Source: CAWGXG01 sp963826505 (GTDB lineage Bacteria; Chloroflexota; Anaerolineae; Aggregatilineales; Aggregatilineaceae). Taken from it: a stretch of 64,000 bases of DNA. Position 1 is the first letter of the stretch; each line of letters opens with the position of its first letter. Positions 18,001 through 26,661 of the stretch are shown piece after piece. Position numbers and translations under genes: made by a program. The stretch is taken from contig CAWGXG010000006.1 of assembly GCA_963826505.1 (NCBI GenBank), positions 682,001-746,000 of the forward strand. The letters are read 5' to 3'. The notes beneath the pieces were generated by a model. It saw only the letters and a program-made list of their open reading frames with translations, searched no databases and was not told where the DNA came from.

Positions 18001-18640
18001 TCACACAGATGGTCAGTTTAGCCCTAGCCGCCGCTGGGCAATTGCAAGGCTGGCTATCTGTCGCACTCCCAACTTCAAACTCCGCCGCCCAAAAGATTAG
18101 ATCAGGATGGTTATCCAGCCGGGCAACCACATCGTATGTGCGCGGAGGGATGTTGGTGGTCGGGTCGCTGTCGGTAAACAGGAGACACTGTCCTGGTATC
18201 AACTGCCTGACATCGGCCACAGGGTTGGCATTTTCATAGAGGGTTGGGTCGCCCGGTGGCACTCCCTCGCCTGGAACGCTGAGATTCGGGTTGTAGTTAT
18301 GGATAAGGGTTTGGGACAGAGGCATCTACTGATCAGCCGACTGGTTCATTACGATTAGTTGATTGGGCGTGTAGGCCCTATAGATGTATCCGGTGACGTC
18401 GTTTCCCGCCTGGCTTGACAGATAGAAATTGCAGCGCTGCTGGCCGCTGCCCGGCAGAGCGGAGTCACAGACCGCGCGTTCAAGGCCGCCCTGCATAACG
18501 TTGAAGCGTGTGGTTTTCGCGGTTCCAGAAATGTTCCTCGGCTCGATTTGAGCATTGTCACTGAGTGCCGAGATCCGTGGAATATAGTATTCTGAGGAAG
18601 AGTTTCCTGTAAATCTTGTCGAACTCTGGTCGGTTCCTTG
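18001..18640 (-). pseudogene. Interrupted gene of unknown function (in-frame TAG)
   Basis: One minus-strand frame is open from 18640 and reads protein-like sequence (SSSEYYIPRISALSDNAQIE, later NFYLSSQAGNDVTGYIYRAY), stops at a TAG at 18326-18328, and continues in the same frame with ATG and NYNPNLSVPGEGVPPGDPTL, VVARLDNHPDLIFWAAEFEV. Coherent composition on both sides suggests one secreted or extracellular protein broken by a nonsense codon. No start or signal peptide is visible at the 5' end, so it is also truncated. The family is not recognised. Confidence 0.5.
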
Positions 18641-18695
18641 CTAGGAGACATAGGCTACACACAGTCGGGAACAGAGCCACCTCTTTCGGGGGGAC

Positions 18696-19484
18696 ATGAT
18701 GCAATCAAAACGAACGCCCAGCGCCATGCAGCGCGAGGAATACATCATTGAAAGCCTTCTGAAACAGGGCTACGTGCAGGTCACAGAACTGGCTCGCGAG
18801 ATGGGGATTAGCGAGTCGACTGTCCGCAAGGATTTGTCAGAACTTGAGCGAAGGGGACTGTTGCGTCGGACTCACGGCGGTGCTACGCACGTACATGACT
18901 TCACTTATGATTTGGTTTTGTTCTACAGAAATCGAGAAGTCATGAATATTGCTGAAAAACGACAAATTGGGCGAATGGCTGCCAGGCGTGTTCAGGAAGG
19001 ACAGGTTGTTGCTTTCAGCAGTGGTACAACTCCTCTCCAAATCGCACACCATATCCCTCGAGAACTCGCGTTGACGGCCATCACCAACGATCTAGAAATT
19101 GTGCGGGTTCTTGCCTCGCACGAGCACGTGGAAATCTTCGTGCCGGGTGGTTTTCTGCGCCTAAGCGGAAGGGCACTGGTTGCTTCAGATATCGCTTTTC
19201 GCTTGCAGGACTTCCAAATCGACCAGGTTTTCCTAACCGTCACGGGCTTTGACCTGAAAAAAGGGGTGACGGCGGGACATATCTCTAACGTCGTGTACAT
19301 GCGCGAACTGATCTCGCGTTCCAAACAGTGCGTTGTAGTCGCCGACTCCAGCAAGTTGCGTAACCCGCCGCAAATCGTGATTTGTGGATGGGACAAGATC
19401 GACGCGTGGATCACAGACAAAGCCGTCCCAGATGATGTCATTCGGAAAGTGGAGGCGCACGGCGTATCTGTCGTTATCGCCTGA
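18696..19484 (+). CDS. DeoR family transcriptional regulator
   Basis: A 262-residue repressor. The N-terminal HTH is typical of DeoR (IIESLLKQGYVQVTELA, then ISESTVRKDLSELERRGLLR and RTHGGA). A DeoRC sensor domain follows with SSGTTPLQIAHHI, AITNDLEI, FVPGGFLR and VVVADSSKL. The ligand is normally a phosphosugar. A GGGGGG tract precedes the tandem ATGs at 18696/18699. It is transcribed in the same direction as the ABC importer beginning 315 bases downstream, which it presumably regulates. Confidence 0.9.
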   Translation: MMQSKRTPSAMQREEYIIESLLKQGYVQVTELAREMGISESTVRKDLSELERRGLLRRTHGGATHVHDFTYDLVLFYRNREVMNIAEKRQIGRMAARRVQEGQVVAFSSGTTPLQIAHHIPRELALTAITNDLEIVRVLASHEHVEIFVPGGFLRLSGRALVASDIAFRLQDFQIDQVFLTVTGFDLKKGVTAGHISNVVYMRELISRSKQCVVVADSSKLRNPPQIVICGWDKIDAWITDKAVPDDVIRKVEAHGVSVVIA

Positions 19485-19798
19485 CCCATTTGCACTGTGG
19501 GAGCTATGCAACATCGCTCTCCAACGATTTCAAACAGTGAAGACCATGCTCAACCGGACATCCTTGTTTGAGTTATTTCCTCTACCTAACGGACCATTCG
19601 GATTAGATCGTGATTATTTCACCTCAACGTAATCGAGCATATTTCACCAACTTGCATCGAATCGTTTAAGCTTTCTTCATATTCATTGAAATGCCATCAC
19701 CGCACTGCTATCCTGTAAACAAGGAGGGTAGTTGGTGCCAACGGATTACCCTCTGTCAACTGCATTTCTTGCTCATGCAAATTATGGAGGTTGGAGCC

Positions 19799-21355
19799 AT
19801 GCTACGCACAAGAGTAGTGTTTGCTTGTCTTATTCTGCTCCTTGGAATCGGGCCTATGATCGGCATCTCATCCGTCTCTGCTCAGGACGAACGACCCAAT
19901 ATCGTGATCGGCTTGAATGCAGTCCCCAATGACCTTTGCGTGACCTGCAATAGCACGTTTCAACGGCAAATCGTCTACAACGTGTTTGATCCGCTGATCG
20001 GGCGCGATTTCGGGGAAGACGGTTGGGGAACCGATCCGATTCCTGGCATCGCTAAGTCCTGGAATTGGGTATCAGATACGGAACTGGACCTCACCATCCG
20101 TCAGGGCGTGTTATTCCATAACGGGCAGGAACTCACCGCCGAAGATGTTGCTTTCACCCTCTCGTCCGAAAAGCTGTGGGGGCCGGATGCGCTGACCCCC
20201 GATCCGCTGGCTATCGGCGTGTTCAAGAATGTCGAAGTTCTGGATGAGCACACAGTCCGGATTACGACCGTATTCCCCGATCCCGCCCTGATCAGCCGGC
20301 TGCAATCGCACATCGCTCGTGTAGTTCCCAAAGATTATTTTCTTGAAGTGGGTGTGGATGCCTTCCGGCAGAAACCGATTGGCACCGGACCATATCGTGT
20401 CGAGTCCTATCAGGCACGCGACGAAGTCCGTCTCGTTGCCTTTGATGATTACTGGGGTGGAAAGCCTCCAGTCGCAAGCATAACCTACCGTGACATTCCC
20501 GAAAGCTCGACTCGTATTGCTGCCTTATTGGCGGGCGAAGTGGATTTGATTGTTGGTGTGTTGCCCCAGCAATTCGGGCTGCTGGAATCAAAAGGTTTCA
20601 AGGTTACAGTCATGCCACAGGAAAACATTCAAATGTTTTCCTTCATGACCGGACCAGAAGAACTCCCTGTGCACGATGCACGTATTCGTCGCGCGCTCAT
20701 ACTCTCCGCGGATTTGGATACCATTGCCGAGCAACTTTTCAATGGAACAGTCGAGCCGCTGGTGGGCATTCAGTCACCCGCCTATGGCCCTTACTATGAA
20801 AAATTACCTTCCGAATATGATCCCGACATGGCGCGTCAATTAGTCGCGGAATCGGGATACGATGGCGCGCCGATCAAGCTGCAATTCATCTCCAACAACT
20901 TCGTCCTGGTCAATGAAACAGCACTTCTTCTACAGGAAATGTGGGCAAAGGTCGGATTGAAGGTGAAGCTGGATATTATCCCTGATTTCACGCTGCATAC
21001 ACTCAATCCGCCCACCGATGTCAGCATGTGGTCGACGTCAAATAACATCTCCATAGCCGATCCCGTTAACCCAGTATGCACGACATATACGTCGAACACC
21101 TATTATGCCAGCAGCAACCGCATCGCGATTTCTGAGACTCTGGACGATCTGTGTCAACAGCTCACAGAAACCACGGATTTCAACACACGCATGGAAATCT
21201 GGCGCGCCATTCAAGCCGAGTGGGAAGCCAATCCGCAGGCGTTATTCTTGTGGCAGCGCCCTGAGTTCTATGCTCAACGCGCCGATCTGGATTGGCAGCC
21301 ACTGCCCGATTTTAGTATGGCGTTTGGTCCGGAGTTCTTCCCGGCTGGAAGGTAA
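19799..21355 (+). CDS. ABC transporter substrate-binding protein, family 5 (DppA/OppA-like)
   Basis: A 518-residue exported binding protein of SBP family 5. The signal peptide (LRTRVVFACLILLLGIGPM) ends near VSAQDE. Family features include NDLCVTCNSTFQRQIVYN, the YxDP-like VYNVFDPL, QGVLFHNGQELTAEDVAFTL and PIGTGPYRV. Such proteins bind oligopeptides or oligosaccharides. I choose ATG 19799 because GGAGG lies nine bases upstream and the signal peptide then begins directly; earlier starts add 36 unrelated residues. It is followed by an intercistronic hairpin, a phosphoesterase and two Dpp-type permeases. No ATPase gene is in the cluster, so ATPases must come from elsewhere. Confidence 0.9.
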   Translation: MLRTRVVFACLILLLGIGPMIGISSVSAQDERPNIVIGLNAVPNDLCVTCNSTFQRQIVYNVFDPLIGRDFGEDGWGTDPIPGIAKSWNWVSDTELDLTIRQGVLFHNGQELTAEDVAFTLSSEKLWGPDALTPDPLAIGVFKNVEVLDEHTVRITTVFPDPALISRLQSHIARVVPKDYFLEVGVDAFRQKPIGTGPYRVESYQARDEVRLVAFDDYWGGKPPVASITYRDIPESSTRIAALLAGEVDLIVGVLPQQFGLLESKGFKVTVMPQENIQMFSFMTGPEELPVHDARIRRALILSADLDTIAEQLFNGTVEPLVGIQSPAYGPYYEKLPSEYDPDMARQLVAESGYDGAPIKLQFISNNFVLVNETALLLQEMWAKVGLKVKLDIIPDFTLHTLNPPTDVSMWSTSNNISIADPVNPVCTTYTSNTYYASSNRIAISETLDDLCQQLTETTDFNTRMEIWRAIQAEWEANPQALFLWQRPEFYAQRADLDWQPLPDFSMAFGPEFFPAGR

Positions 21356-21370
21356 TCAGGATTCGGGTTG

Positions 21371-21405
21371 GAAGAGGGCACTTGCAGCGATGAGGTGCCC
21401 TCTTC
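21371..21405 (+). terminator. Intercistronic hairpin after the family 5 binding protein
   Basis: GAAGAGGGCAC (21371-21381) and its exact complement (21395-21405) form an 11-bp stem with a 13-base loop, 15 bases beyond the stop. Only CCCTTT follows, so partial termination or message stabilisation is likelier than a full stop. Confidence 0.7.
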
Positions 21406-21430
21406 CCTTTGAGATGCCTGGGATATAGAA

Positions 21431-22303
21431 GTGTCACAGAAGAAGCTGATCCATATTTCTGACTTGCATCTGAGCCGGACACGGGCTTACACCTATGCCA
21501 ACTGGAGTGCAGTGCTGGATTATGTTAACCAGACACAACCCGATCTCTTGATCAACACCGGCGATTTCGTTCTAGAGGAACCAGACGATCTTGATGACCT
21601 TGTGTTTGGCCGGGAACAGATGGATCACTTGACAGTTCCCTGGAAAGCGCTGCCCGGCGATCATGATATTGGCGGTGGTCCTCCCCAGCCTCGACTGCGT
21701 CCTGAAGTGCCCTGGCTGCAGCATTATGGAATCACTGAGGCGCGTCGCCAGCATTATCTGTCGCTTTTCGAAGAAGATCTGTGGGCTCTACCTTTTGGGG
21801 ATTGGTATTTGATCGGCTTCAACGACCTTATGTTCGAGTCAGGATTCGCAGCCGAAGACATCCAGTGGCAATATCTGGCTGACCAGTTCCGAGAGGCTGG
21901 TGATCGTCCGGTGGCCCTGTTCATGCACAAACCTCCTTGTGTCATATCGCTGCGTGAAAATGCGTATGTCACCAGCGCCATGCCGGCTCGTGCACGCCAG
22001 CGTCTGACGCACTTGATGGAAGGCACGAACGTTCGAATGGTATGTGCCGGGCATCTTCATGTGTATCGGACTTTTCAGACTATGGGAATCACCGTGGTTG
22101 TGGCTCCAACGATCAGGCGCGGCGAAAATGATTACGTTTCCGGAAATGGGTTGGACGTGAATGGCATTGTTGAATACAACTTTGAGGGTGATGGGGTAGA
22201 GTTTCGTCTTTTGGAGCCCTCCGGCATTACGCGTCCACGTTTTCCGAATGGGAACATCAAGGACTGGCCCCAATTGCCGGCAGGGACGCCAAGCGATGAT
22301 TGA
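21431..22303 (+). CDS. Calcineurin-like metallophosphoesterase (cyclic-nucleotide phosphodiesterase-like)
   Basis: A 290-residue cytoplasmic enzyme with the dimetal motif blocks in order: ISDLHL, NTGDFV, LPGDHD (in place of the usual GNHD), MHKPP and AGHLHVY. Family members hydrolyse phosphomono- or phosphodiesters such as cAMP or glycerophosphodiesters. The start is GTG at 21431. Its last eight bases overlap the start of the first permease, so it is embedded in the importer operon, which suggests action on an imported phosphodiester. This substrate idea is inference. Confidence 0.85.
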   Translation: MSQKKLIHISDLHLSRTRAYTYANWSAVLDYVNQTQPDLLINTGDFVLEEPDDLDDLVFGREQMDHLTVPWKALPGDHDIGGGPPQPRLRPEVPWLQHYGITEARRQHYLSLFEEDLWALPFGDWYLIGFNDLMFESGFAAEDIQWQYLADQFREAGDRPVALFMHKPPCVISLRENAYVTSAMPARARQRLTHLMEGTNVRMVCAGHLHVYRTFQTMGITVVVAPTIRRGENDYVSGNGLDVNGIVEYNFEGDGVEFRLLEPSGITRPRFPNGNIKDWPQLPAGTPSDD

Positions 22304-23225
22304 GTTCATGGTACGGCGCGCACTGCGCAGTCTGTTGACCTTGTGGGTCGTGTTGACGCTGGTTTTCTTCGCGTTTCGAGTGGCCGGTGATCCGTTAAGC
22401 GTCTTGTTGCCAGACGACACCCCACAAGCCATTCGAGACTATTACATTGAAAAATGGGGTCTTGACGCCAGCCTCCCAGAACAATATGTGCGTTACTTCC
22501 TCAACATCCTCCAGGGCAATCTGGGACAATCGTATATCAACGGACGCGACGTCACCGATGTCATTGCTGAAGCGCTTCCATACACGTTGGTGTTAGGGTT
22601 TTCGGCGTTTTTTCTATCATTGTTACTAGGGATAGTCGCTGGCGTTGTGGCGGCAGTTTATCATAACAGGCTGGTTGATCGCGTGACGATGATCGTGGCT
22701 GTTATGGCTTACAGTATGCCGGATTACATTCTGGGTGTACTGCTTATTATTGTCTTTGCGCTTGAGTTGGGGTGGCTGCCTACTTCAGGAAACGAAAGCT
22801 GGAAGTACATGATCCTGCCGTTGGTGACGTTGAGCACTTCGGCGGCAGCTCGCATCGCGCGTTTCACGCGGAGTGCCATGTTAGAAGTGTTGAATGCGAT
22901 GTACATTCAAACTGCACGTTCCAAGGGGCTGCGCGAGCGTACCATACTCCTTCAACACGCACTGCGCAATGCGCTCATTCCAGTGGTAACCATCCTCGGT
23001 TTCCAGCTCGGTTTTCTGGTCGGTGGAACCGCTGTCATCGAAACAGTCTTTGCATGGTCTGGCATCGGTCGCCTGTTCGTAAACTCGGTATCCAACCGGG
23101 ATTTGCCTGTCGTACAGGCCGTCGTGTTACTCATATCAAGCGGCGTGATCCTCGCGAATTTTCTGGTTGACATCACCTACGGTGTGCTTGATCCACGTAT
23201 CAGCATGTCGGGAGAGGGGAGATGA
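22296..23225 (+). CDS. ABC transporter permease, DppB/OppB family
   Basis: A 309-residue inner-membrane permease with about six helices. It has the N-terminal RRALRSLLTLWVVLTLVFF helix, the GNLGQSYINGRDV loop and the cytoplasmic EAA-like loop TARSKGLRERTILLQHALRN followed by ALIPVVTILG. It starts at ATG 22296 inside the phosphoesterase stop region and overlaps the next gene by four bases. It pairs with the 23222-24103 permease. Confidence 0.9.
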   Translation: MIEFMVRRALRSLLTLWVVLTLVFFAFRVAGDPLSVLLPDDTPQAIRDYYIEKWGLDASLPEQYVRYFLNILQGNLGQSYINGRDVTDVIAEALPYTLVLGFSAFFLSLLLGIVAGVVAAVYHNRLVDRVTMIVAVMAYSMPDYILGVLLIIVFALELGWLPTSGNESWKYMILPLVTLSTSAAARIARFTRSAMLEVLNAMYIQTARSKGLRERTILLQHALRNALIPVVTILGFQLGFLVGGTAVIETVFAWSGIGRLFVNSVSNRDLPVVQAVVLLISSGVILANFLVDITYGVLDPRISMSGEGR

Positions 23226-24103
23226 AAACGGAAAACGGGCACGTTCCGGCTGCCGTGCATGATATTCAACGTGTGGTATTCCCGCCTATACTTCCAATGC
23301 TCACGATTGCATTTCTGTTATTCATGGTCATTTTGGCCGTGATCGGAGAGGCGATTGCGCCATACGACTACCAGGAGACTGACATCCTTCACGCCTTGTT
23401 GCCTCCGGTCTTTGTGTCGGGGGGAAGTTCTACCCACCTCTTGGGCAGCGATCAATTGGGACGTGATACACTGAGCCGGTTGCTATTTTCGATCCGGATC
23501 ACTGTCATTATTTCTCTCATTGGAACAGCTATAAGTGCTGTGATAGGCACAACGCTTGGCATGATAGCGGGCCAGGTTCGAGGTCTGGTAGAAGAGACGA
23601 TCATGATGTTCGTCGATATTCAAGCCTCGCTTCCCTTCATTGTATTTGCGTTGACCGCGCTGGCCATAATGGGAAATACGTTCACGGTATTGTTGATCGT
23701 CATTGGCATCAACGGTTGGGAGAGTTATGCGAGACTTGCGCGGGGTATGGTGCTCACAGTCATGGGGGAGGATTATGTGTTGGCGGCCCAGTCTTTGGGC
23801 ATTTCGAGATCAGGGCTGTATCGGCGGTATTTGTTGCCGAACATTCTCAGCGCATTGATTGTCCAGTTCAGCCTTACCTTGTCGGGTACGATCTTGTTGG
23901 AGAGTGCGCTGAGCTTTCTCGGACTCGGTATTCAGTACCCCATGACGAGTCTGGGTCAGATGCTCGGGGATGGCCGAGATTATATGTTGTTTGCTCCCTG
24001 GCTGTCTATCGTCCCGGGTAGTGTGATCTTTCTGTTGATTCTGTCGATCAGTATTGTAGGCGATTGGCTGCGCGACGTTCTGGATCCTCGGCTGAGGCAC
24101 TAG
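23222..24103 (+). CDS. ABC transporter permease, DppC/OppC family
   Basis: A 293-residue permease. It has the DppC N-terminal cytoplasmic segment and first helix, the HLLGSDQLGRDTLSRLLF motif, and the EAA loop AAQSLGISRSGLYRRYLLPN. It closes with GDWLRDVLDPR, typical of this family. The ATG overlaps the DppB-like stop (ATGA). No ATPase gene follows; instead IS debris begins, so an ATPase pair may have been lost or may lie elsewhere in the genome. Confidence 0.9.
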   Translation: MKTENGHVPAAVHDIQRVVFPPILPMLTIAFLLFMVILAVIGEAIAPYDYQETDILHALLPPVFVSGGSSTHLLGSDQLGRDTLSRLLFSIRITVIISLIGTAISAVIGTTLGMIAGQVRGLVEETIMMFVDIQASLPFIVFALTALAIMGNTFTVLLIVIGINGWESYARLARGMVLTVMGEDYVLAAQSLGISRSGLYRRYLLPNILSALIVQFSLTLSGTILLESALSFLGLGIQYPMTSLGQMLGDGRDYMLFAPWLSIVPGSVIFLLILSISIVGDWLRDVLDPRLRH

Positions 24104-24209
24104 CTGGTCGCCGCACTTCACAGTCAAACTCTGTGCCTGTTTATATGCAGTCAACGCGTGATTGCTGGGTGTCCTGATAGCTGAGAGAAGCCGCGCCGGC
24201 TGCCAGCCC

Positions 24210-24712
24210 TGTCTTCACCGCGATCGCAAAATCACCATATGCGGTAGTGTATGGCTTGAAACAGCGCTTGAGAGCGACGTGTGGGCCGGGTTTTACGACG
24301 GATGGGTTGTGGAGTTACTTCTATGCCATCACGATGCACTTCGGGTACTGGCTCCGCCCCAGACGAGCGCGTACTAAGCTGAGCATTGGGTCACATCCTG
24401 GAAGGGCAAGGGTTCGGCCGCACGATCCAGATCGCATTTATGGAGCAGGTGAATCTGACCTTCAGGTAGCGCGTTGCGGGACTGGCACGCCGAACGTGGT
24501 CGCTGATACCGACGCGGCAATTGCTGTACCATACGGAGTGATTTCGGCTGTACGATCACTTTGCGTGTCCGCCCAGTTCACTGCGCACTGCGGTGCTCGG
24601 ATTGCGCGGCAAGTACCGTGATCGCACACCCGCGATGGCGGGCGGATTGACCGACCACCTATGGACGGTCGGTGATATCCTGCGCATGCCGCTGGTCCCA
24701 ACAGCGGCGTAG
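24210..24712 (+). pseudogene. Decayed IS1-like DDE transposase
   Basis: Three frames together rebuild the C-terminal half of an IS1-like transposase. 24247 onward reads GLKQRLRATCGPGFTTDGLW and SYFYAITMHFGYW. 24400 onward reads GQGFGRTIQIAFMEQVNLTF, then a stop, then RVAGLARRTWSLIPTRQ. The end reads YRDRTPAMAGGLTDHLWTVG, stopping at 24712. Frame changes and the stop show it is dead. The DNA from here to 24928 holds nothing recognisable. Confidence 0.7.
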
Positions 24713-24928
24713 TTTGAGTTACCCGGAATGTGAAATCCGGGTGCCAAGGGATACGCCGCCGGGCGAATTGTGCTCGGTTCACCCCCCTGAGCGTCTTAAG
24801 ACGGCGCAAAGGTGTCAAGTTTGGGCGGAACGAGCGTTCGAATGAACTTACAGCTTCAAATGAAGGACCCAGTTTATCGAAGATCAGGGGGAACTGGTCA
24901 CAGATGCGTCGAAAATACCCTCACAGCT

Positions 24929-25114
24929 CTAGTCTCTTGAGTCAATCGGTTGAAAACCTTTCGCTTTGAGTTCTTGCGCTAGGTTGGGACTACAGACAGC
25001 GAACCGCCTCCGGGAATTCTTCAGGATGACCAGATTTCTCCCAGAATTTACTTGAACGTACAATCGTGCTTTGTCGAGACTGTTGCGCCCAAACATAACC
25101 ACTTGTTTCGTCAC
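24929..25114 (-). CDS. Small protein of unknown function (61 aa)
   Basis: A 61-residue basic protein starting at GTG 25114, six bases after AGAAAGGG. No recognised domain, membrane segment or cysteine pair. It contains an ILKNSRRRFAVCSPNLAQEL segment and is predicted to be mixed alpha/beta. It heads the same way as three other small genes upstream (25189-26235), so it may be part of a small-protein group. Support is a good ribosome site and coding-like composition only. Confidence 0.45.
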   Translation of the reverse strand: MTKQVVMFGRNSLDKARLYVQVNSGRNLVILKNSRRRFAVCSPNLAQELKAKGFQPIDSRD

Positions 25115-25188
25115 GTTAAGCCCTTTCTAGTTAACGCTGCTGCTCAAATGACAGCAGCTTATCCGTCCACGAAGTAAACAGCCGAGCG

Positions 25189-25431
25189 TTATGCCTGGTT
25201 GGGATGGGATGAATCAGGTCGCCTGAAGACGAAAACTTCTGTTCCGACATTGGGCATCTTGTGTGACACTAAATCCCAGCCGTCTTCTCCGGCCTGAGAC
25301 AACATCTCGTGCAGGTCTTGTCCCTTCACAAGCAGGCTGGTTCCGGACTTCGATATCTCCAACTGTTGTCCGTTTACCATGCCAACCTCTTGATGGTCCA
25401 CCCTAACATGTAGATATTCCCATTTTTGCAT
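25189..25431 (-). CDS. DUF4177-like small protein
   Basis: An 80-residue protein beginning MQKWEYLHVRV and containing QAGEDGWDLVSH and TEVFVFRRP, the layout of DUF4177-like proteins: an EY strand, an LN..G.EGWELV-like middle and a final F.L.R strand. ATG 25431 is preceded by GGGGAGG at six bases; an ATG six codons earlier lacks a site. Function is unknown for this family. Confidence 0.7.
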   Translation of the reverse strand: MQKWEYLHVRVDHQEVGMVNGQQLEISKSGTSLLVKGQDLHEMLSQAGEDGWDLVSHKMPNVGTEVFVFRRPDSSHPNQA

Positions 25432-25560
25432 GTGAACCTCCCCATTCATTATGCGTACACCCCACCATAGGACGCGAACCTGCGCGCGGCGCAGGTTGTT
25501 TAGTTGAAGTCCATTGCACTATTTGGGGAAGCGGCAGCCTGCATCTCGCGGCTACGCCTA

Positions 25561-25785
25561 TCATAGGATCAGGTCATACATACAGTCTGAATCACCGGTG
25601 GCTAATAAGGTGTAGGATTTCTTCAGGCGCCTTTCTGCCACCAATTCTGTGAGCAAATCGTCTAAGACCGTTTGTTCGAGCGGGGCAACATGATCGACAA
25701 TGTACTGACCGCGAACAGGGCGTCCGCTTCGTTTGATGATAGTTACGATCTTCAGTTTTAGTTTTTCTTGTTGTGTTTTCATCAT
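25561..25785 (-). CDS. Small winged-helix-like protein (74 aa)
   Basis: A 74-residue protein. IVTIIKRSGRPVRGQYIVDH, TVLDDLLTELVAERRLKKSY and a beta-strand tail look like a minimal winged helix of the type that reads small modules, but there is no close family match I can name. Tandem ATGs follow a GAGAAAACG stretch. It is co-directional with its small neighbours. Confidence 0.5.
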   Translation of the reverse strand: MMKTQQEKLKLKIVTIIKRSGRPVRGQYIVDHVAPLEQTVLDDLLTELVAERRLKKSYTLLATGDSDCMYDLIL

Positions 25786-25941
25786 CGTTTTCTCAGTAGA
25801 TATCCTTCGAATCGGGACCGGTGTTCAGCAGCGCGCCGCGTTTGATACAATCAGGCGTCTGTAAAACCCGGAATTTAGGGAGACGGTGGTAGAAAGCGCG
25901 AGATGCGCTAGGGGAGGGCGATGGTTCCACCCGCCTACACG

Positions 25942-26235
25942 TCAAGCTCCAGCCATGCCGGTCCACAAATACGTAACTGCAAGGCCGGGCAAAAACAACA
26001 GCAATCCCATCACACAGAAAATGGCAGGCGACCGGAAAACCACCCACAGCACCCCCGAGAATAGAAGAGTAACGACAAGCCATGTGGCCGACAGCGTGAT
26101 AAATCGATCCTCTCTGGCCTCGACCAACAGGCGACTCTTCTGTTTGGGTTTGCCGCAGTAGGGGCAAAGATTGCCTTTCTTGACAATCCATTTACCGCAG
26201 CTCCAACATTTGATCTGGCCGGTCTTTCTCTGCAT
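25942..26235 (-). CDS. Zinc-ribbon membrane protein
   Basis: A 97-residue protein: an N-terminal zinc ribbon (CWSCGKWIVKKGNLCPYCGK) followed by a charged linker and two hydrophobic helices at about 45-62 and 68-88. The ATG at 26235 follows AGGAT by six bases. This layout is common among small uncharacterised bacterial proteins. It is first in the row of small minus-strand genes and has a promoter-like TATAAT 123 bases upstream. Confidence 0.7.
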   Translation of the reverse strand: MQRKTGQIKCWSCGKWIVKKGNLCPYCGKPKQKSRLLVEAREDRFITLSATWLVVTLLFSGVLWVVFRSPAIFCVMGLLLFLPGLAVTYLWTGMAGA

Positions 26236-26357
26236 CGTTATCCTAATGTCGATCAGGGGCATAACCCAACTGGATGAGCAAGATTCAAGAGGAAATAGGG
26301 TTGGAAAATAAGAAATATGGGCGAAATATTTTAGAACAGAGAGGCGTGATATATCCT

Positions 26358-26363
26358 ATTATA
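26358..26363 (-). promoter_or_regulatory. Candidate -10 element for the small-protein group
   Basis: TATAAT on the minus strand within a markedly AT-rich stretch (about 26280-26410) upstream of the zinc-ribbon gene. A convincing -35 at the right distance is not seen. Confidence 0.4.
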
Positions 26364-26556
26364 ACATATAAAATGGATGCTTTAGTAAAATTGGTGCACG
26401 ATCAAATTTGTAGTGAAGAAGGTTGTTCTCAGAACAGAGCATCGCCCTCCAGCGCAACCAGGCAACGCGCTTGGTTCGTTTCCTTCGACTAACTTTGTTC
26501 CTACATCGTCAAGCGATATCGAGCGGGAAGAAACCCCTCAAACGTCTGAGGAATGT

Positions 26557-26661
26557 ATGGCTGACAGCATGAAGTGGGCTAACCCTGAGAATCGGTTTGG
26601 CTTCGTCGAACACGAAGGTGGTACTGATCCATTCATACCCTACAAGTTATGGTCTTCTTGA
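26557..26661 (+). pseudogene. Cold-shock protein N-terminal remnant
   Basis: ATG 26557, with GAGGA upstream, opens a 34-residue frame. KWANPENRFGFVEHEGG then TDPFIPYK aligns with the CSD nucleic-acid-binding start of cold-shock proteins (KWFNPEKGFGFI.. and DVFVHYS). Key aromatics are already changed, and the frame ends at half the normal length (about 66), inside the 3' end of the converging peptidase gene. It is a decayed copy. Confidence 0.6.

Noticed and set aside
26274..26492. 72-residue plus-strand frame in the AT-rich region
   Set aside because: No ribosome site or motif; better explained as the promoter region of the minus-strand small genes.
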